Source: Acidimicrobiia bacterium (GTDB lineage Bacteria; Actinomycetota; Acidimicrobiia; IMCC26256; PALSA-610). From it: a stretch of DNA of 64,000 nucleotides. The notes beneath the pieces are model-generated. The model saw nothing but the letters and a program-made list of their open reading frames with translations, was not told where the DNA came from and did not search any database. This document shows positions 17,132 to 25,328 of the stretch, piece after piece. Position 1 is the stretch's first letter, and each line of letters opens with the position of its first letter. The stretch spans positions 1 through 64,000 of the forward strand of contig DATBAK010000062.1 of the NCBI GenBank assembly GCA_036271555.1, read 5' to 3'. The position numbers and the translations under genes were made by a program.

Positions 17132-18832
17132 CTAATACCCGGTCGGCACTTTGTTCTCGGCCCACGTGACACCGCCCCATTGCGACGCGACGGGGTCGAG
17201 GAAGTACGGCGGCGACAGGTACTTCAGCCGCTGGTCGTACGTGTAGTCCTTCGAGAAGCCGGTGATGATCGTGCCGTTCGAGTTCGTGCCGACCGCGCCG
17301 CGGTAGCGCTGCGCGAGCACGCCGACGACGTGCAGCGTGCCGAGCGGCGCGCCGCGGTCGTAGTTCTGCACGTGCACCGAGTGGCTCAGTGACAACATCG
17401 CGGCCTGGATGGTCGGCGACGTGTTCGCGGTCGTGCGCGCGGGCGTCTCACCCGGGATGGTCGCGCTGAGATTGCACGACGACGTCGTCGCGCCGGCCGC
17501 GCAGCTCGTCGGGTGGTACACCTCGATGTAGTTGTTCGCGATCAGGCCGAGCAGATCGGTGCCCGCGACGCCCGAGTTGTACTGCAGGCTCCACGTGATA
17601 TCGATGTTGTTCTCGGACGCGATCGTGAGCTGGCCCTTGAGCGTCCCCTCGACGAACACGTCACCGTTGCGACACCCGTAGGTCGTCGTGTCGTTGTGCA
17701 CGGGCAGCCCGAGTGGGTGCGCGCGGTTGTCACCGCCGCCGTCGCTGACGGTGTACGGACAACCGTTCGTGTAGTTCGGATCCGTCGTCGTCGACGGCAC
17801 GTTCTGCACGTAGATCACGCCGTCGGCGGGCAGCGTTCCGGTGCCGTTCTTGGGACACTGACCCGCGGTCGTGTTGTTCGTGTTCTTCGAGAACGGGCTC
17901 TTCACCGTCATCTGACCGTTCGACAAAACCTTGATACGCGTCGGCCCCGTGTAGAGGCAGCCACCCGTCCCCGCGGCGACGTACGACTTGAGCGCCGAGT
18001 TGGTCGGCGGCATCGTCAACGGCGCCGCGTACGTCGGGCCGCCGGGGTCCGCGAACACCGGATGACTCGTCGGGCAGTTGTCGCGGTAGAGCTTGCCGCT
18101 CGCGCCGGTCCAACTCGTCGTCACGTGCCCGAGGAACTGCGCGTTGCCGCACACCATGAACGCGTCGTTCGTGTGCATGGGCCCGTTCAGCTTGTCGCTG
18201 CCGACGAACGAGATGTCGCCGCAGTACGAGCTGTTGCTGTCGCTGTCACCGACGAAGTCGGTGCGACTCGGCTCGTCGCGCTGGTTGCCGATTCCCCCGT
18301 AGTAGTACTTCGCGCAGTACGTCTGTGCCTGCGTCGCGGTGAACGGCGTGCCCGTGTACAGCGCAGGGTCCTGGGTCTCGAAGTCCGTGAAGTAGAGGTA
18401 GTCGAGGAAACTGCGGCGGCGGAGCGTCACCCGCACGCTGCGCGCCGCGTTGCCGACCCGGCCGGTCGACGTGAGCGCGATCACACCGCTCGCCGCGAGC
18501 AGCGACGCGTCGACGTCGTAGCGGAACTTCGAGTTCGTCGCCGACCCCGCGACCGCCACGTACTGGATGAACGCCTTGTTCCCGTCGGGCGGCAGATTCC
18601 CCGCGTTGTACTGCCAGTAGTTGCCGTTCTCGTTGAGCCGGAAGATGTAGTCGTCGATGCCGGCCTCGGCCGCGGCGAGCGCGGCGTTCCAGTTCTGGTC
18701 GTGATGCGAGATGTTCTGCGACCCCACCGCGTAGTCGACCGTCGCGAGCGCGAGCATGCTCAGGATGAGCGACACGATCATCACGGTCGCGAGCGCGAAG
18801 CCACTCTCGTCGCGGTGTCGGGGAAACCTCAC
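17132..18832 (-). CDS. PilX-like type IV pilus-associated protein (large)
   Basis: 566 residues. The N-terminus (ESGFALATVMIVSLILSMLA) is a PilX/prepilin-like hydrophobic helix after a Gly/Phe, followed by the PilX-type segment NAALAAAEAGIDDYIFRL. The rest is a large extracellular part with many Gly, Asn, Thr and several Cys, including a GP..HTND region; it resembles no enzyme I recognise. Its GTG overlaps the stop of the next prepilin gene (GTGA). It is the last gene of a three-gene prepilin set and is probably a minor pilin or tip-associated protein. Confidence 0.78.
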   Translation of the reverse strand: MRFPRHRDESGFALATVMIVSLILSMLALATVDYAVGSQNISHHDQNWNAALAAAEAGIDDYIFRLNENGNYWQYNAGNLPPDGNKAFIQYVAVAGSATNSKFRYDVDASLLAASGVIALTSTGRVGNAARSVRVTLRRRSFLDYLYFTDFETQDPALYTGTPFTATQAQTYCAKYYYGGIGNQRDEPSRTDFVGDSDSNSSYCGDISFVGSDKLNGPMHTNDAFMVCGNAQFLGHVTTSWTGASGKLYRDNCPTSHPVFADPGGPTYAAPLTMPPTNSALKSYVAAGTGGCLYTGPTRIKVLSNGQMTVKSPFSKNTNNTTAGQCPKNGTGTLPADGVIYVQNVPSTTTDPNYTNGCPYTVSDGGGDNRAHPLGLPVHNDTTTYGCRNGDVFVEGTLKGQLTIASENNIDITWSLQYNSGVAGTDLLGLIANNYIEVYHPTSCAAGATTSSCNLSATIPGETPARTTANTSPTIQAAMLSLSHSVHVQNYDRGAPLGTLHVVGVLAQRYRGAVGTNSNGTIITGFSKDYTYDQRLKYLSPPYFLDPVASQWGGVTWAENKVPTGY

Positions 18833-19494
18833 GAGCCGCTCACGTCGTTGTCGTAGTCGAGGTTCGGCAGTCGCACGGTGTTGAGGAGCGTCGTCGCGTT
18901 GAGGGGCGTCGCGACGTTCTTCTTCACGACCAGCTCGATCTGCACGGCGTTGACCGCGAGGAGGTCGGTCGCGTTCAACGGCGTGTTCGGCAATGCGTCG
19001 CCGGTGTCGTCGAGATACGTGAACAGCGGGGCCGCGGCCGAGTTCGCGAGGTAGCGCCCGACGAGGCGCACCGTCGCCGCGCCGGTGTACGTGTAGTTCG
19101 GTGCGCTCGACCCCGCGTCGGCGTTCCAGACCTTCTCGATGAGCCGGCTCTGCGAGTCGATCGCGAGGTCGACCTTCTTCGGCGCACCCGTCGTGCTGAG
19201 GTTCGCGTAGAACGTCGCGTGGTTGGCGTCGGCGACGATGAACGGCGACGTACCGGCCGACAGATGCACGGCCGTGCGGACGTCCTTCGTCAACGACGCC
19301 ATCAGCGTGCGCGCCTGGTCGAGGTTCTCGAGCCGCAGCGACGCGCCCATCACCGCGTTGTTCGCCGAGAACGTGCCCGTCATCACCGTGCCCATCACGA
19401 CGCCGAGCAAGAGCAACGTCGTCATGAGCTCGAGGATCGACGAGCCCTGTTGGTCTCGCTGCAGACGACGGCGAAGGCGCGCGACGACCTTCAT
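18829..19494 (-). CDS. PilW-like prepilin
   Basis: 221 residues. A basic leader (KVVARLRRRLQRDQQG) precedes the type III signal motif QGSSILELMTTLLLLGVVMG, with the helix carrying the conserved Glu about five residues after the cleavage glycine. The extracellular part (LRLENLDQARTLMASLTKDVRTAV) is typical of PilW/PulJ-type minor pilins. It overlaps the preceding prepilin gene by ATGA and the following one by GTGA, so the three are translationally coupled. Processing would need a PilD peptidase that is not in this window. Confidence 0.82.
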   Translation of the reverse strand: MKVVARLRRRLQRDQQGSSILELMTTLLLLGVVMGTVMTGTFSANNAVMGASLRLENLDQARTLMASLTKDVRTAVHLSAGTSPFIVADANHATFYANLSTTGAPKKVDLAIDSQSRLIEKVWNADAGSSAPNYTYTGAATVRLVGRYLANSAAAPLFTYLDDTGDALPNTPLNATDLLAVNAVQIELVVKKNVATPLNATTLLNTVRLPNLDYDNDVSGS

Positions 19495-20831
19495 TGCACG
19501 TCCACTTCGACGGCCGGGGTGGTGGTCGCGGTCGGATCGAGCACGAGCGACGGCCATGTGGTCAGCGCGTTGCGACCGGTCACCGACAGCTGCCACGTGC
19601 CGTACGGCAACGCGGTCGTGAGCGCGCCGGTCGCGTCGGTCGTGCCCAGCGAGTGCGTCTCGCCGCTTGCGCACACCGAGTCCGCCGCGTGCGTCGCGAC
19701 GACGGTCGCGCCCGAGACGGGGAGGCCGCCCGCCATCACGGTGAGCGCGGCGCTCTCGAGCGGCACCGTTCCGGTGGTCGTGCCGCCGGCGGGCGCCGCG
19801 AACGGCGCGGGGCGCATGCCGCCGGGCCAGTACGGGCCTGCGTTCCCCGCCTGGTCGCCCTCGGGATCGGCGTCGGCGCAGGAACCGCCCCACGCGGTGT
19901 AACCGTCGGCCGCCGGGAACAGGCTGCCGATCGAGCGCGTGAGCCCGGTGCCCGCGTACAGCCGCACGCCCGTCGGTAGGAACGACGTGTTGCCGAGCGA
20001 GATCGCGAGGTCGTTCGGCGGCGTCCCGCCCGCGCTCGGCGCGAGCGTGAGCGACAGCGCGCTCGCCTGGTCGTAGTCGAACTGGACGCTGCTGACGTTG
20101 CCGCTCGTGACACTGACGGTCTGACTCGGTGTCTGCAGACCCTGCCGGTCGACGTATCCGATCGTGTTCAGGGCAACGGTGTAGGTGCCCGGGGTGAGGA
20201 ACGCGAAGAACGCGCAGCCGTCGTCGTTGGTGGGCTGGCTCTTGGTCGTCGGCCCGGTGATCTGCACCGAGGTGCCGAACGCGCCGGCCGCGGCACCGTC
20301 GAGCACCTTCACCGCGATGTGCCCGGAGTTCGCGCTGTACGCGCCGATGGGGGGCGCCATCGTCGTGTCCGACGACACCGGCGCGACCCCGCGCATGTTC
20401 GGCCACGTGACGACGACGCGCACGCGCAAGAGCTCGGGGTTCTGGTTCGCGCCGTCGCAGGGGCCGTTCGTCGCGGTGCGCGAGACCCACGTGAGCTCGC
20501 GCGTGATCGTGTAGCTCGTGCCGTCGACGTTCTGCGTGACCGTGCGCGGCGCGATCGACGTGAACGGGATCGAGCGGACGGTGTCCATCTCCTGGCTCGC
20601 GAGGTTCGCGGCGACGGAGCGCTCGCGGTTGTCGCGCGTGAGCGTCAGGCCCGAGTCGATCGTGGCCGCGACCCCACCGGTGATGATGGCGAAGCAGCTG
20701 ATGGCGACGACGAGCTCGAGCAGGGTGAGACCGTCCTCACCCCGGCGAGCGAAGCCTCGGAACCGGGCCCGAGCCGCGCGGCAGCGGTCGCCGACCCCCG
20801 CACCGTCCCCGGCTCCGTTGTGGACTCGCAC
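19491..20831 (-). CDS. PilV-like prepilin with extra beta-sandwich/adhesin-like domains
   Basis: 446 residues. A 34-residue basic leader ends in the prepilin site EDG/LTLLELVVAIS. The pilin part (about 35-150) includes a WP segment found in PilV-type proteins. Two later segments look like carboxypeptidase-regulatory or Ig-like beta-sandwich domains: GHIAVKVLDG...TPGTYTVALNTIGY (about 170-240) and LTVMAGGLPVSGATVVAT...ATGALTTALPYGTWQLSV (about 360-430). It is first of the prepilin trio and lies 94 bases after rel ends on the opposite side. The GTG start at 20831 is uncertain. It may carry an adhesive or tip function (inference). Confidence 0.75.
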   Translation of the reverse strand: MRVHNGAGDGAGVGDRCRAARARFRGFARRGEDGLTLLELVVAISCFAIITGGVAATIDSGLTLTRDNRERSVAANLASQEMDTVRSIPFTSIAPRTVTQNVDGTSYTITRELTWVSRTATNGPCDGANQNPELLRVRVVVTWPNMRGVAPVSSDTTMAPPIGAYSANSGHIAVKVLDGAAAGAFGTSVQITGPTTKSQPTNDDGCAFFAFLTPGTYTVALNTIGYVDRQGLQTPSQTVSVTSGNVSSVQFDYDQASALSLTLAPSAGGTPPNDLAISLGNTSFLPTGVRLYAGTGLTRSIGSLFPAADGYTAWGGSCADADPEGDQAGNAGPYWPGGMRPAPFAAPAGGTTTGTVPLESAALTVMAGGLPVSGATVVATHAADSVCASGETHSLGTTDATGALTTALPYGTWQLSVTGRNALTTWPSLVLDPTATTTPAVEVDVQ

Positions 20832-20925
20832 GCTCCGCGACCTCGTTCCGTCCGGAGCGGTATCGGCGCGGCGAGGCCCGCGGTTGAGCCGGCCGCAACG
20901 ACGGCGCGACGGGAACGGCGAGGGG

Positions 20926-23142
20926 CTACCCGCGACGAGCGGGCAGCACGCGGTTCGCGGCGAAGACCGAGTCGACCTGGATCACGGCGGAGAGGAGCGA
21001 GTCGAGGTGGCCGGGGTCGGCGAGCTCGAACTCGAACCGCAGCCGGGCGATCGCGTCCGACTGCGTCTGCGACGTGCACGACCGGATGTTCACGTGGTGC
21101 TCGGACAGCACCTCCGACAGGTCTCGCAGCAGCCGGGACCGGTCGAAGGCCTCGATCTCGATCGAGACGACGTAGGCGCTCGGCGCGTTCTGGTCCCACT
21201 CGACCTCGATGACCCGGTCGACCTGGGTGCGCAGGCTCGCGCCGTTGGCGCAGTCGGTGCGGTGGACGGACACGCCGCGCCCGCGCGTGACGAAGCCCAT
21301 GATCTCGTCGCCCGGAACCGGGGTGCAGCACCGCGACAACCGCACGAGGATGTCGTCGAGGCCCTCGACGTGTACGCCGACACCGCTGCGGCGGGTCTGG
21401 CCACGCGACCGGCGGGTCGCGGTGACCGGCATCTGCTCCTCGCCGCCGCGCAGCTCGCGATGCACGCGCTGGGCGACCGTCTTCGCGGCGACGTGGTTCT
21501 CGCCGATCGCGACCTGGAGCGATTCGAGGTCGCCGTAGTTCATCCGCTCGGCGATGCCGCGCAGCACCCCCGCGGCCTGGAGCTTCTGCACGGGCAGACC
21601 CTCGCGGCGGAGCGCCTTCACCAACTCGTCGCGGCCGGTCTCGATCGCGTCGGTGCGGCGCTCACGCGAGAACCACTGCCGGATCTTCGCCCGCGCGCGC
21701 GGTGTCTGCGCGATCGCGAGCCAGTCGCGCGACGGCCCCGCACCCGCGGCCTTGCTCGTGAAGACCTCGCACGAGTCGCCGGAGCCGAGCGTCGAGTCGA
21801 GCGGCACGAGCAACCCGTTCACGCGCGCACCGATGCAACGGTGACCGATCTCGGTGTGGATCGCGTACGCGAAGTCGATCGCCGTCGCGCCCGTCGCGAG
21901 CGTCACGACCTGACCCTTCGGCGTGAAGACGTAGACCTCGTCCTGGTCGAGGTCGACCTTCAGGCTCGCCATGAACTCCGCGGGGTCGCTCGTCTCCTGC
22001 TGCCAGTCGACGAGCTGCTGCAGCCACGCGAGGTCCTCGGCCGGGTTGCGCTGCTCCTTGTAGCCCCAGTGCGCGGCAACGCCGTACTCGCCGCGGCGGT
22101 GCATCTCGCGCGTGCGGATCTGCACCTCGACCGGCTTGCCGCCCGGACCCACCACCGTCGTGTGCAACGACTGGTAGAGGTTGAACTTCGGCATCGCGAT
22201 GTAGTCCTTGAAGCGACCCTGCACCGGCCGCCACAACGCGTGGATCGAGCCGAGCGCTCCGTAGCAGTCCTTCACGGACTCGACGATCACGCGGATGCCG
22301 AGGAGATCGTGGATCTCGTCGAACTCCTTGCCCCGCACGATCATCTTCTCGTAGATCGACCAGTAGTGCTTCGGCCGGCCGGTGACTTCCGCGTCGACGT
22401 GCAGGTCGGCGAGACGCGAGCGCACCTGCTCGAGCACGTCGTCCAGTTGCTCCTCGCGCAGCGGCGCGCGCTGCGCCACCATCTGCTCGATCTCCGCGTA
22501 GCGGCGAGGATGCAGCACCGCGAACGCGAGGTCTTCGAGCTGCCACTTGACGTCGCCGATGCCGAGCCGGTGCGCGAGCGGCGCGTAGATGTCGATCGTC
22601 TCCTGCGCGATGCGCTCCTGCTTCGCGGGCGGGAGCGACGCGATCGTGCGCATGTTGTGGAGCCGGTCGGCGAGCTTGATGACGAGGACGCGGATGTCCT
22701 TCGCCATCGCGACGAGCATCTTCCGCATCGTCGCGGCCTGCTGCGCCTCCTTCGAGTCGAAGTGGATGCGCTCCAGCTTCGTGACACCGTCGACGATGCG
22801 CGCGACGTCGGACCCGAACTCGACCTCGAGATCCTCGAGCGTGACCGGCGTGTCCTCGACCGCGTCGTGCAGCAACGCGGCCGCGATCGTCATGTCGTCG
22901 AGACCGAGGTCGGCGAGCACGAGCGCGACACCGACGGGATGCGTGATGTAGGCGTCGCCGGAACGGCGCACCTGATTCGCGTGCGCCTCGCGCGCGACCG
23001 CGTAGGCGTGCTCGATCAGCGTCGTGTCGGCCTTGGGATGACGACCGACGTAGCAATCGAGCAGCGGCTGCAGGACCGAGTCGACCTCGGGATGATGCTG
23101 CCGGCGCCGCGGCAACGTGGGGATCAAGGTCGACGTCTTCAT
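20926..23142 (-). CDS. rel: Bifunctional (p)ppGpp synthetase/hydrolase Rel
   Basis: 738 residues. The N-terminal HD hydrolase domain is intact (LLHDAVEDTP, His92-Asp93). The synthetase domain has RFKD (310-313), the motif of bifunctional Rel rather than the EXDD of RelA-only enzymes, and YQSLHTTVVGPGG. A TGS domain follows (VYVFTPKGQVVTLATGATAI, about 400-460), then a zinc-finger-like helical part (CCTPVPGDEIMGF) and a C-terminal ACT domain (about 655-735). It controls the stringent response. apt precedes it with a type B repeat between them, as in the usual secDF-apt-rel order. Confidence 0.96.
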   Translation of the reverse strand: MKTSTLIPTLPRRRQHHPEVDSVLQPLLDCYVGRHPKADTTLIEHAYAVAREAHANQVRRSGDAYITHPVGVALVLADLGLDDMTIAAALLHDAVEDTPVTLEDLEVEFGSDVARIVDGVTKLERIHFDSKEAQQAATMRKMLVAMAKDIRVLVIKLADRLHNMRTIASLPPAKQERIAQETIDIYAPLAHRLGIGDVKWQLEDLAFAVLHPRRYAEIEQMVAQRAPLREEQLDDVLEQVRSRLADLHVDAEVTGRPKHYWSIYEKMIVRGKEFDEIHDLLGIRVIVESVKDCYGALGSIHALWRPVQGRFKDYIAMPKFNLYQSLHTTVVGPGGKPVEVQIRTREMHRRGEYGVAAHWGYKEQRNPAEDLAWLQQLVDWQQETSDPAEFMASLKVDLDQDEVYVFTPKGQVVTLATGATAIDFAYAIHTEIGHRCIGARVNGLLVPLDSTLGSGDSCEVFTSKAAGAGPSRDWLAIAQTPRARAKIRQWFSRERRTDAIETGRDELVKALRREGLPVQKLQAAGVLRGIAERMNYGDLESLQVAIGENHVAAKTVAQRVHRELRGGEEQMPVTATRRSRGQTRRSGVGVHVEGLDDILVRLSRCCTPVPGDEIMGFVTRGRGVSVHRTDCANGASLRTQVDRVIEVEWDQNAPSAYVVSIEIEAFDRSRLLRDLSEVLSEHHVNIRSCTSQTQSDAIARLRFEFELADPGHLDSLLSAVIQVDSVFAANRVLPARRG

Positions 23143-23160
23143 GAGGAGCTCTCCACGCCC

Positions 23161-23232
23161 ATGGTCGCACTCGCTGCGGGCCGGGATACCCGACCCGCGG
23201 GCGCTCGCCGCTCCACACGCGGGATGGGAGTG
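23161..23232. repeat. Dispersed palindromic element, type B copy (apt-rel gap)
   Basis: Head ATGGTCGCACTCGCTGC, then a palindrome (GCGGGCCGGGATACCCGACC), then CGCTCGCCGCTCC and a tail CGCGGGATGGGAGTG. The same head and the GGGATACCC loop occur at 35458 and, inverted, at 57831. The tail recurs inverted at 63198. It lies between the apt stop and the rel start. Confidence 0.75.
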
Positions 23233-23248
23233 AGCTCGCTCTCGTGGC

Positions 23249-23776
23249 TCACGACTCGTACTCCAGGACGGCCTCGACCTTGTGGCCGGCGAGGCGGTCG
23301 CGACCGTTCAGGAACGCGAGCTCGATGAAGAACGCGAAGCCGACGACCTCGCCGCCGAGCTTCTCGGCGAGGGTCAGCGCGGCCGCGGCGGTGCCGCCGG
23401 TCGCGAGCACGTCGTCGACGATCAGCACCTGCTCGCCCGGTTGGACCGCGTCACGGTGCACCTCGAGGAGGTCGCTGCCGTACTCGAGCTCGTACTCGGC
23501 GCGCTCGATCTCCCACGGCAGCTTTCCGGCCTTGCGCACGGGCACGAAGCCCGCCGCGTGGCGGTAGGCGACCGGCGCCGCGAACACGAAGCCGCGCGCC
23601 TCGATGCCGAAGACCTTGTCGATGCGGCGATCGGCGAAGGGCGCGGCCACCGCGTCGACGGCCGCGGTGAAGGCATCCGGCGCCGCGAGGACGGGCGTGA
23701 TGTCCTTGAAGACGACCCCCGGACGCGGGTAATCCGGGATGTCGCGGACATGAGCCTGCAGCCAACCGGCGTCCAT
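23249..23776 (-). CDS. apt: Adenine phosphoribosyltransferase
   Basis: 175 residues; makes AMP from adenine and PRPP. The PRPP-binding motif VLIVDDVLATGGTAAA, the N-terminal DIPDYPRPGVVFKDITP and the hood FVPVRKAGKLPWE are all present. The ATG at 23776 is chosen over a TTG three codons earlier: an extended -10 (TAGAAT) ends 8 bases before it, so the message is probably leaderless. The position between secF and rel is the usual actinobacterial one, but type A and type B repeat elements sit on either side. Confidence 0.95.
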   Translation of the reverse strand: MDAGWLQAHVRDIPDYPRPGVVFKDITPVLAAPDAFTAAVDAVAAPFADRRIDKVFGIEARGFVFAAPVAYRHAAGFVPVRKAGKLPWEIERAEYELEYGSDLLEVHRDAVQPGEQVLIVDDVLATGGTAAAALTLAEKLGGEVVGFAFFIELAFLNGRDRLAGHKVEAVLEYES

Positions 23777-23784
23777 CGGACCCA

Positions 23785-23790
23785 ATTCTA
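23785..23790 (-). promoter_or_regulatory. Putative extended -10 box of apt
   Basis: On the minus strand TGTAGAAT (TAGAAT core) ends 8 bases before the apt ATG. This suggests apt-rel has its own start independent of secDF. Confidence 0.45.
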
Positions 23791-23822
23791 CAAGCGCCTG
23801 CTCGCGGTCCGGAGCCTCGCAA

Positions 23823-23907
23823 CCGCCAGAACGAGCGGGACGCCGAGCGGCCCGCTCGACCCGGAGACCGAGGCGTCAGGAGCGGCGAGCGAAGCGAGTG
23901 CGACCAG
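23823..23907. repeat. Dispersed palindromic element, type A copy (secF-apt gap)
   Basis: Read on the minus strand it starts CTGGTCGCACTCGCTTCGCT, then CGCCGCTCCTGACGCCTCGG and ends CCCGCTCGTTCTGGCGG. An internal GAGCGGG/CCCGCTC inverted repeat can fold. The head begins 5 bases after the secF stop codon. About 85 bp. Confidence 0.8.
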
Positions 23908-23912
23908 AAAGC

Positions 23913-25328
23913 TCAGCGGCGCTTGCGGCCCCGCTGCTGGCGCGGTCGCGGCGCGATCGGCGACCGCCCGACCGCCGGCGGGCCCGCCACCCCGCGATCG
24001 CGCGCCGGGATCGGCTCGGACTCCTGCGGCTCCGTGCCCTCGGCGCCGTTGCCCGCGGGCGCACCCACGCTGACCGGCACACGCGCCGCGCGCGGTGCGG
24101 GCGGCTCGACGACCTGGCGCGCCCGCTTCTCCTTGATCGCCTTGTACTGCGGCTCGCGCTCCTTTGCCCACACGAGCAGCGGCGTCGCGACGAAGATCGA
24201 CGAGTAGGTCCCGACGAACAGACCGGCGAGCAGCGCGAGCGCGAACTCCTCGAGCGACGTCGCGCCGAGGATGAACGAGCCGACGACGAGCAGCGACGCG
24301 ACCGGCAGCAACGCGACGATCGACGTCGAGAGCGAGCGCATCAGCACCTGGTTCAACGACCGGTTCGCGGTCTCGCCGTACGTCTGCCGGCCCATCATCG
24401 CGACCGACTGCGTGTTCTCGCGGATCTTGTCGAACACGACGACGGTGTCGTAGAGCGAGAACCCGAGGATCGTGAGGAAGGCGGTGACGGTCGCGGGTGT
24501 GACCGGGAAGCCGACGACCGCGTACACACCGACGGTGAACGCGATGTCGTGCAGCACCGCGACGATCGCGGCGAACGACATCTTCACCTCGAAGCGGATC
24601 GTCAGGTACAGCGCGAGGACGATGAAGAAGAAGATCAACGCCTCGAGCGCCTTGTGACTCACCTCGGCACCCCACGTCGGACCGACCGTGTTGAGGGTGA
24701 CGTCGCTGACGCTCACGTGCGCGTACTTCGCGAGCGCGTCCGTGACTTCGTCCTGCGTGCTCGCCGGCATCTTCGGCACCGACAACGTCGCGGTCGTCCC
24801 GCTCACGGTCACGGTGCCGGTGACGACCTTCTTCACCGCGTTCTCGATCGCGGTCTTGTCCGGGCTCTTCACGCCCGACACCGAGAACGAGCCCTTGCGG
24901 CCGTTCACCTCGACCGACACGTTGGCCGGCTCCGTGCCGGTTGCGCTCGCGAGCGCGTCCTGGGTGTCGGTGATCGGGTCGTGGAGCAGCTTCGCCTGCA
25001 CGCGGATGCTCTTGCCGCCGCTGGCCGGGCTCAGGATCGTGACCTTGGCGTCGTTCTGACCGGTCGGACGCAGCGCGTCGCGCGCGCCCGCGATCGTCGG
25101 CGTGATGCCCTGCGCCTTGACCTCCCACGACACGCCGCCCTTGAAGTCGATGCCGAGGTTGAGGCCGCGGATGAACAAGCCCGCGAGGCTGATCACGACG
25201 ACGGCGAGCGAGATGATCAGGTAGCGGCGCGAGCGCTTGATGAACTGGAAGTTCGTGTGCTCGTGGTAGAAGTCCGACGGCCGGTGGCGGCGGTCGACCC
25301 CGGGCACGCCCTCGCGGACGCCGCTCAC
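23913..25328 (-). CDS. secF: Protein-export membrane protein SecF
   Basis: 471 residues. The first membrane helix (YLIISLAVVVISLAGLFIRG) is followed by the SecF motif LGIDFKGGVSWEV, a periplasmic domain (about 65-215) and five further helices containing VLHDIAFTVGVYA and GFSLYDTVVVFDKIREN. A long Pro/Arg/Glu tail (about 400-471) ends in a basic RGRKRR. With SecD and YajC it uses the proton-motive force to pull exported proteins. The GTG at 25328 overlaps the secD stop (GTGA). Confidence 0.95.
   Translation of the reverse strand: MSGVREGVPGVDRRHRPSDFYHEHTNFQFIKRSRRYLIISLAVVVISLAGLFIRGLNLGIDFKGGVSWEVKAQGITPTIAGARDALRPTGQNDAKVTILSPASGGKSIRVQAKLLHDPITDTQDALASATGTEPANVSVEVNGRKGSFSVSGVKSPDKTAIENAVKKVVTGTVTVSGTTATLSVPKMPASTQDEVTDALAKYAHVSVSDVTLNTVGPTWGAEVSHKALEALIFFFIVLALYLTIRFEVKMSFAAIVAVLHDIAFTVGVYAVVGFPVTPATVTAFLTILGFSLYDTVVVFDKIRENTQSVAMMGRQTYGETANRSLNQVLMRSLSTSIVALLPVASLLVVGSFILGATSLEEFALALLAGLFVGTYSSIFVATPLLVWAKEREPQYKAIKEKRARQVVEPPAPRAARVPVSVGAPAGNGAEGTEPQESEPIPARDRGVAGPPAVGRSPIAPRPRQQRGRKRR

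Noticed and set aside
20726-20765. Possible further repeat-family copy at the pilV start
   Set aside because: Only GGCGAGCGAAGCCTCGG resembles the family; it lies in the coding start of the prepilin and has no stem or tail.
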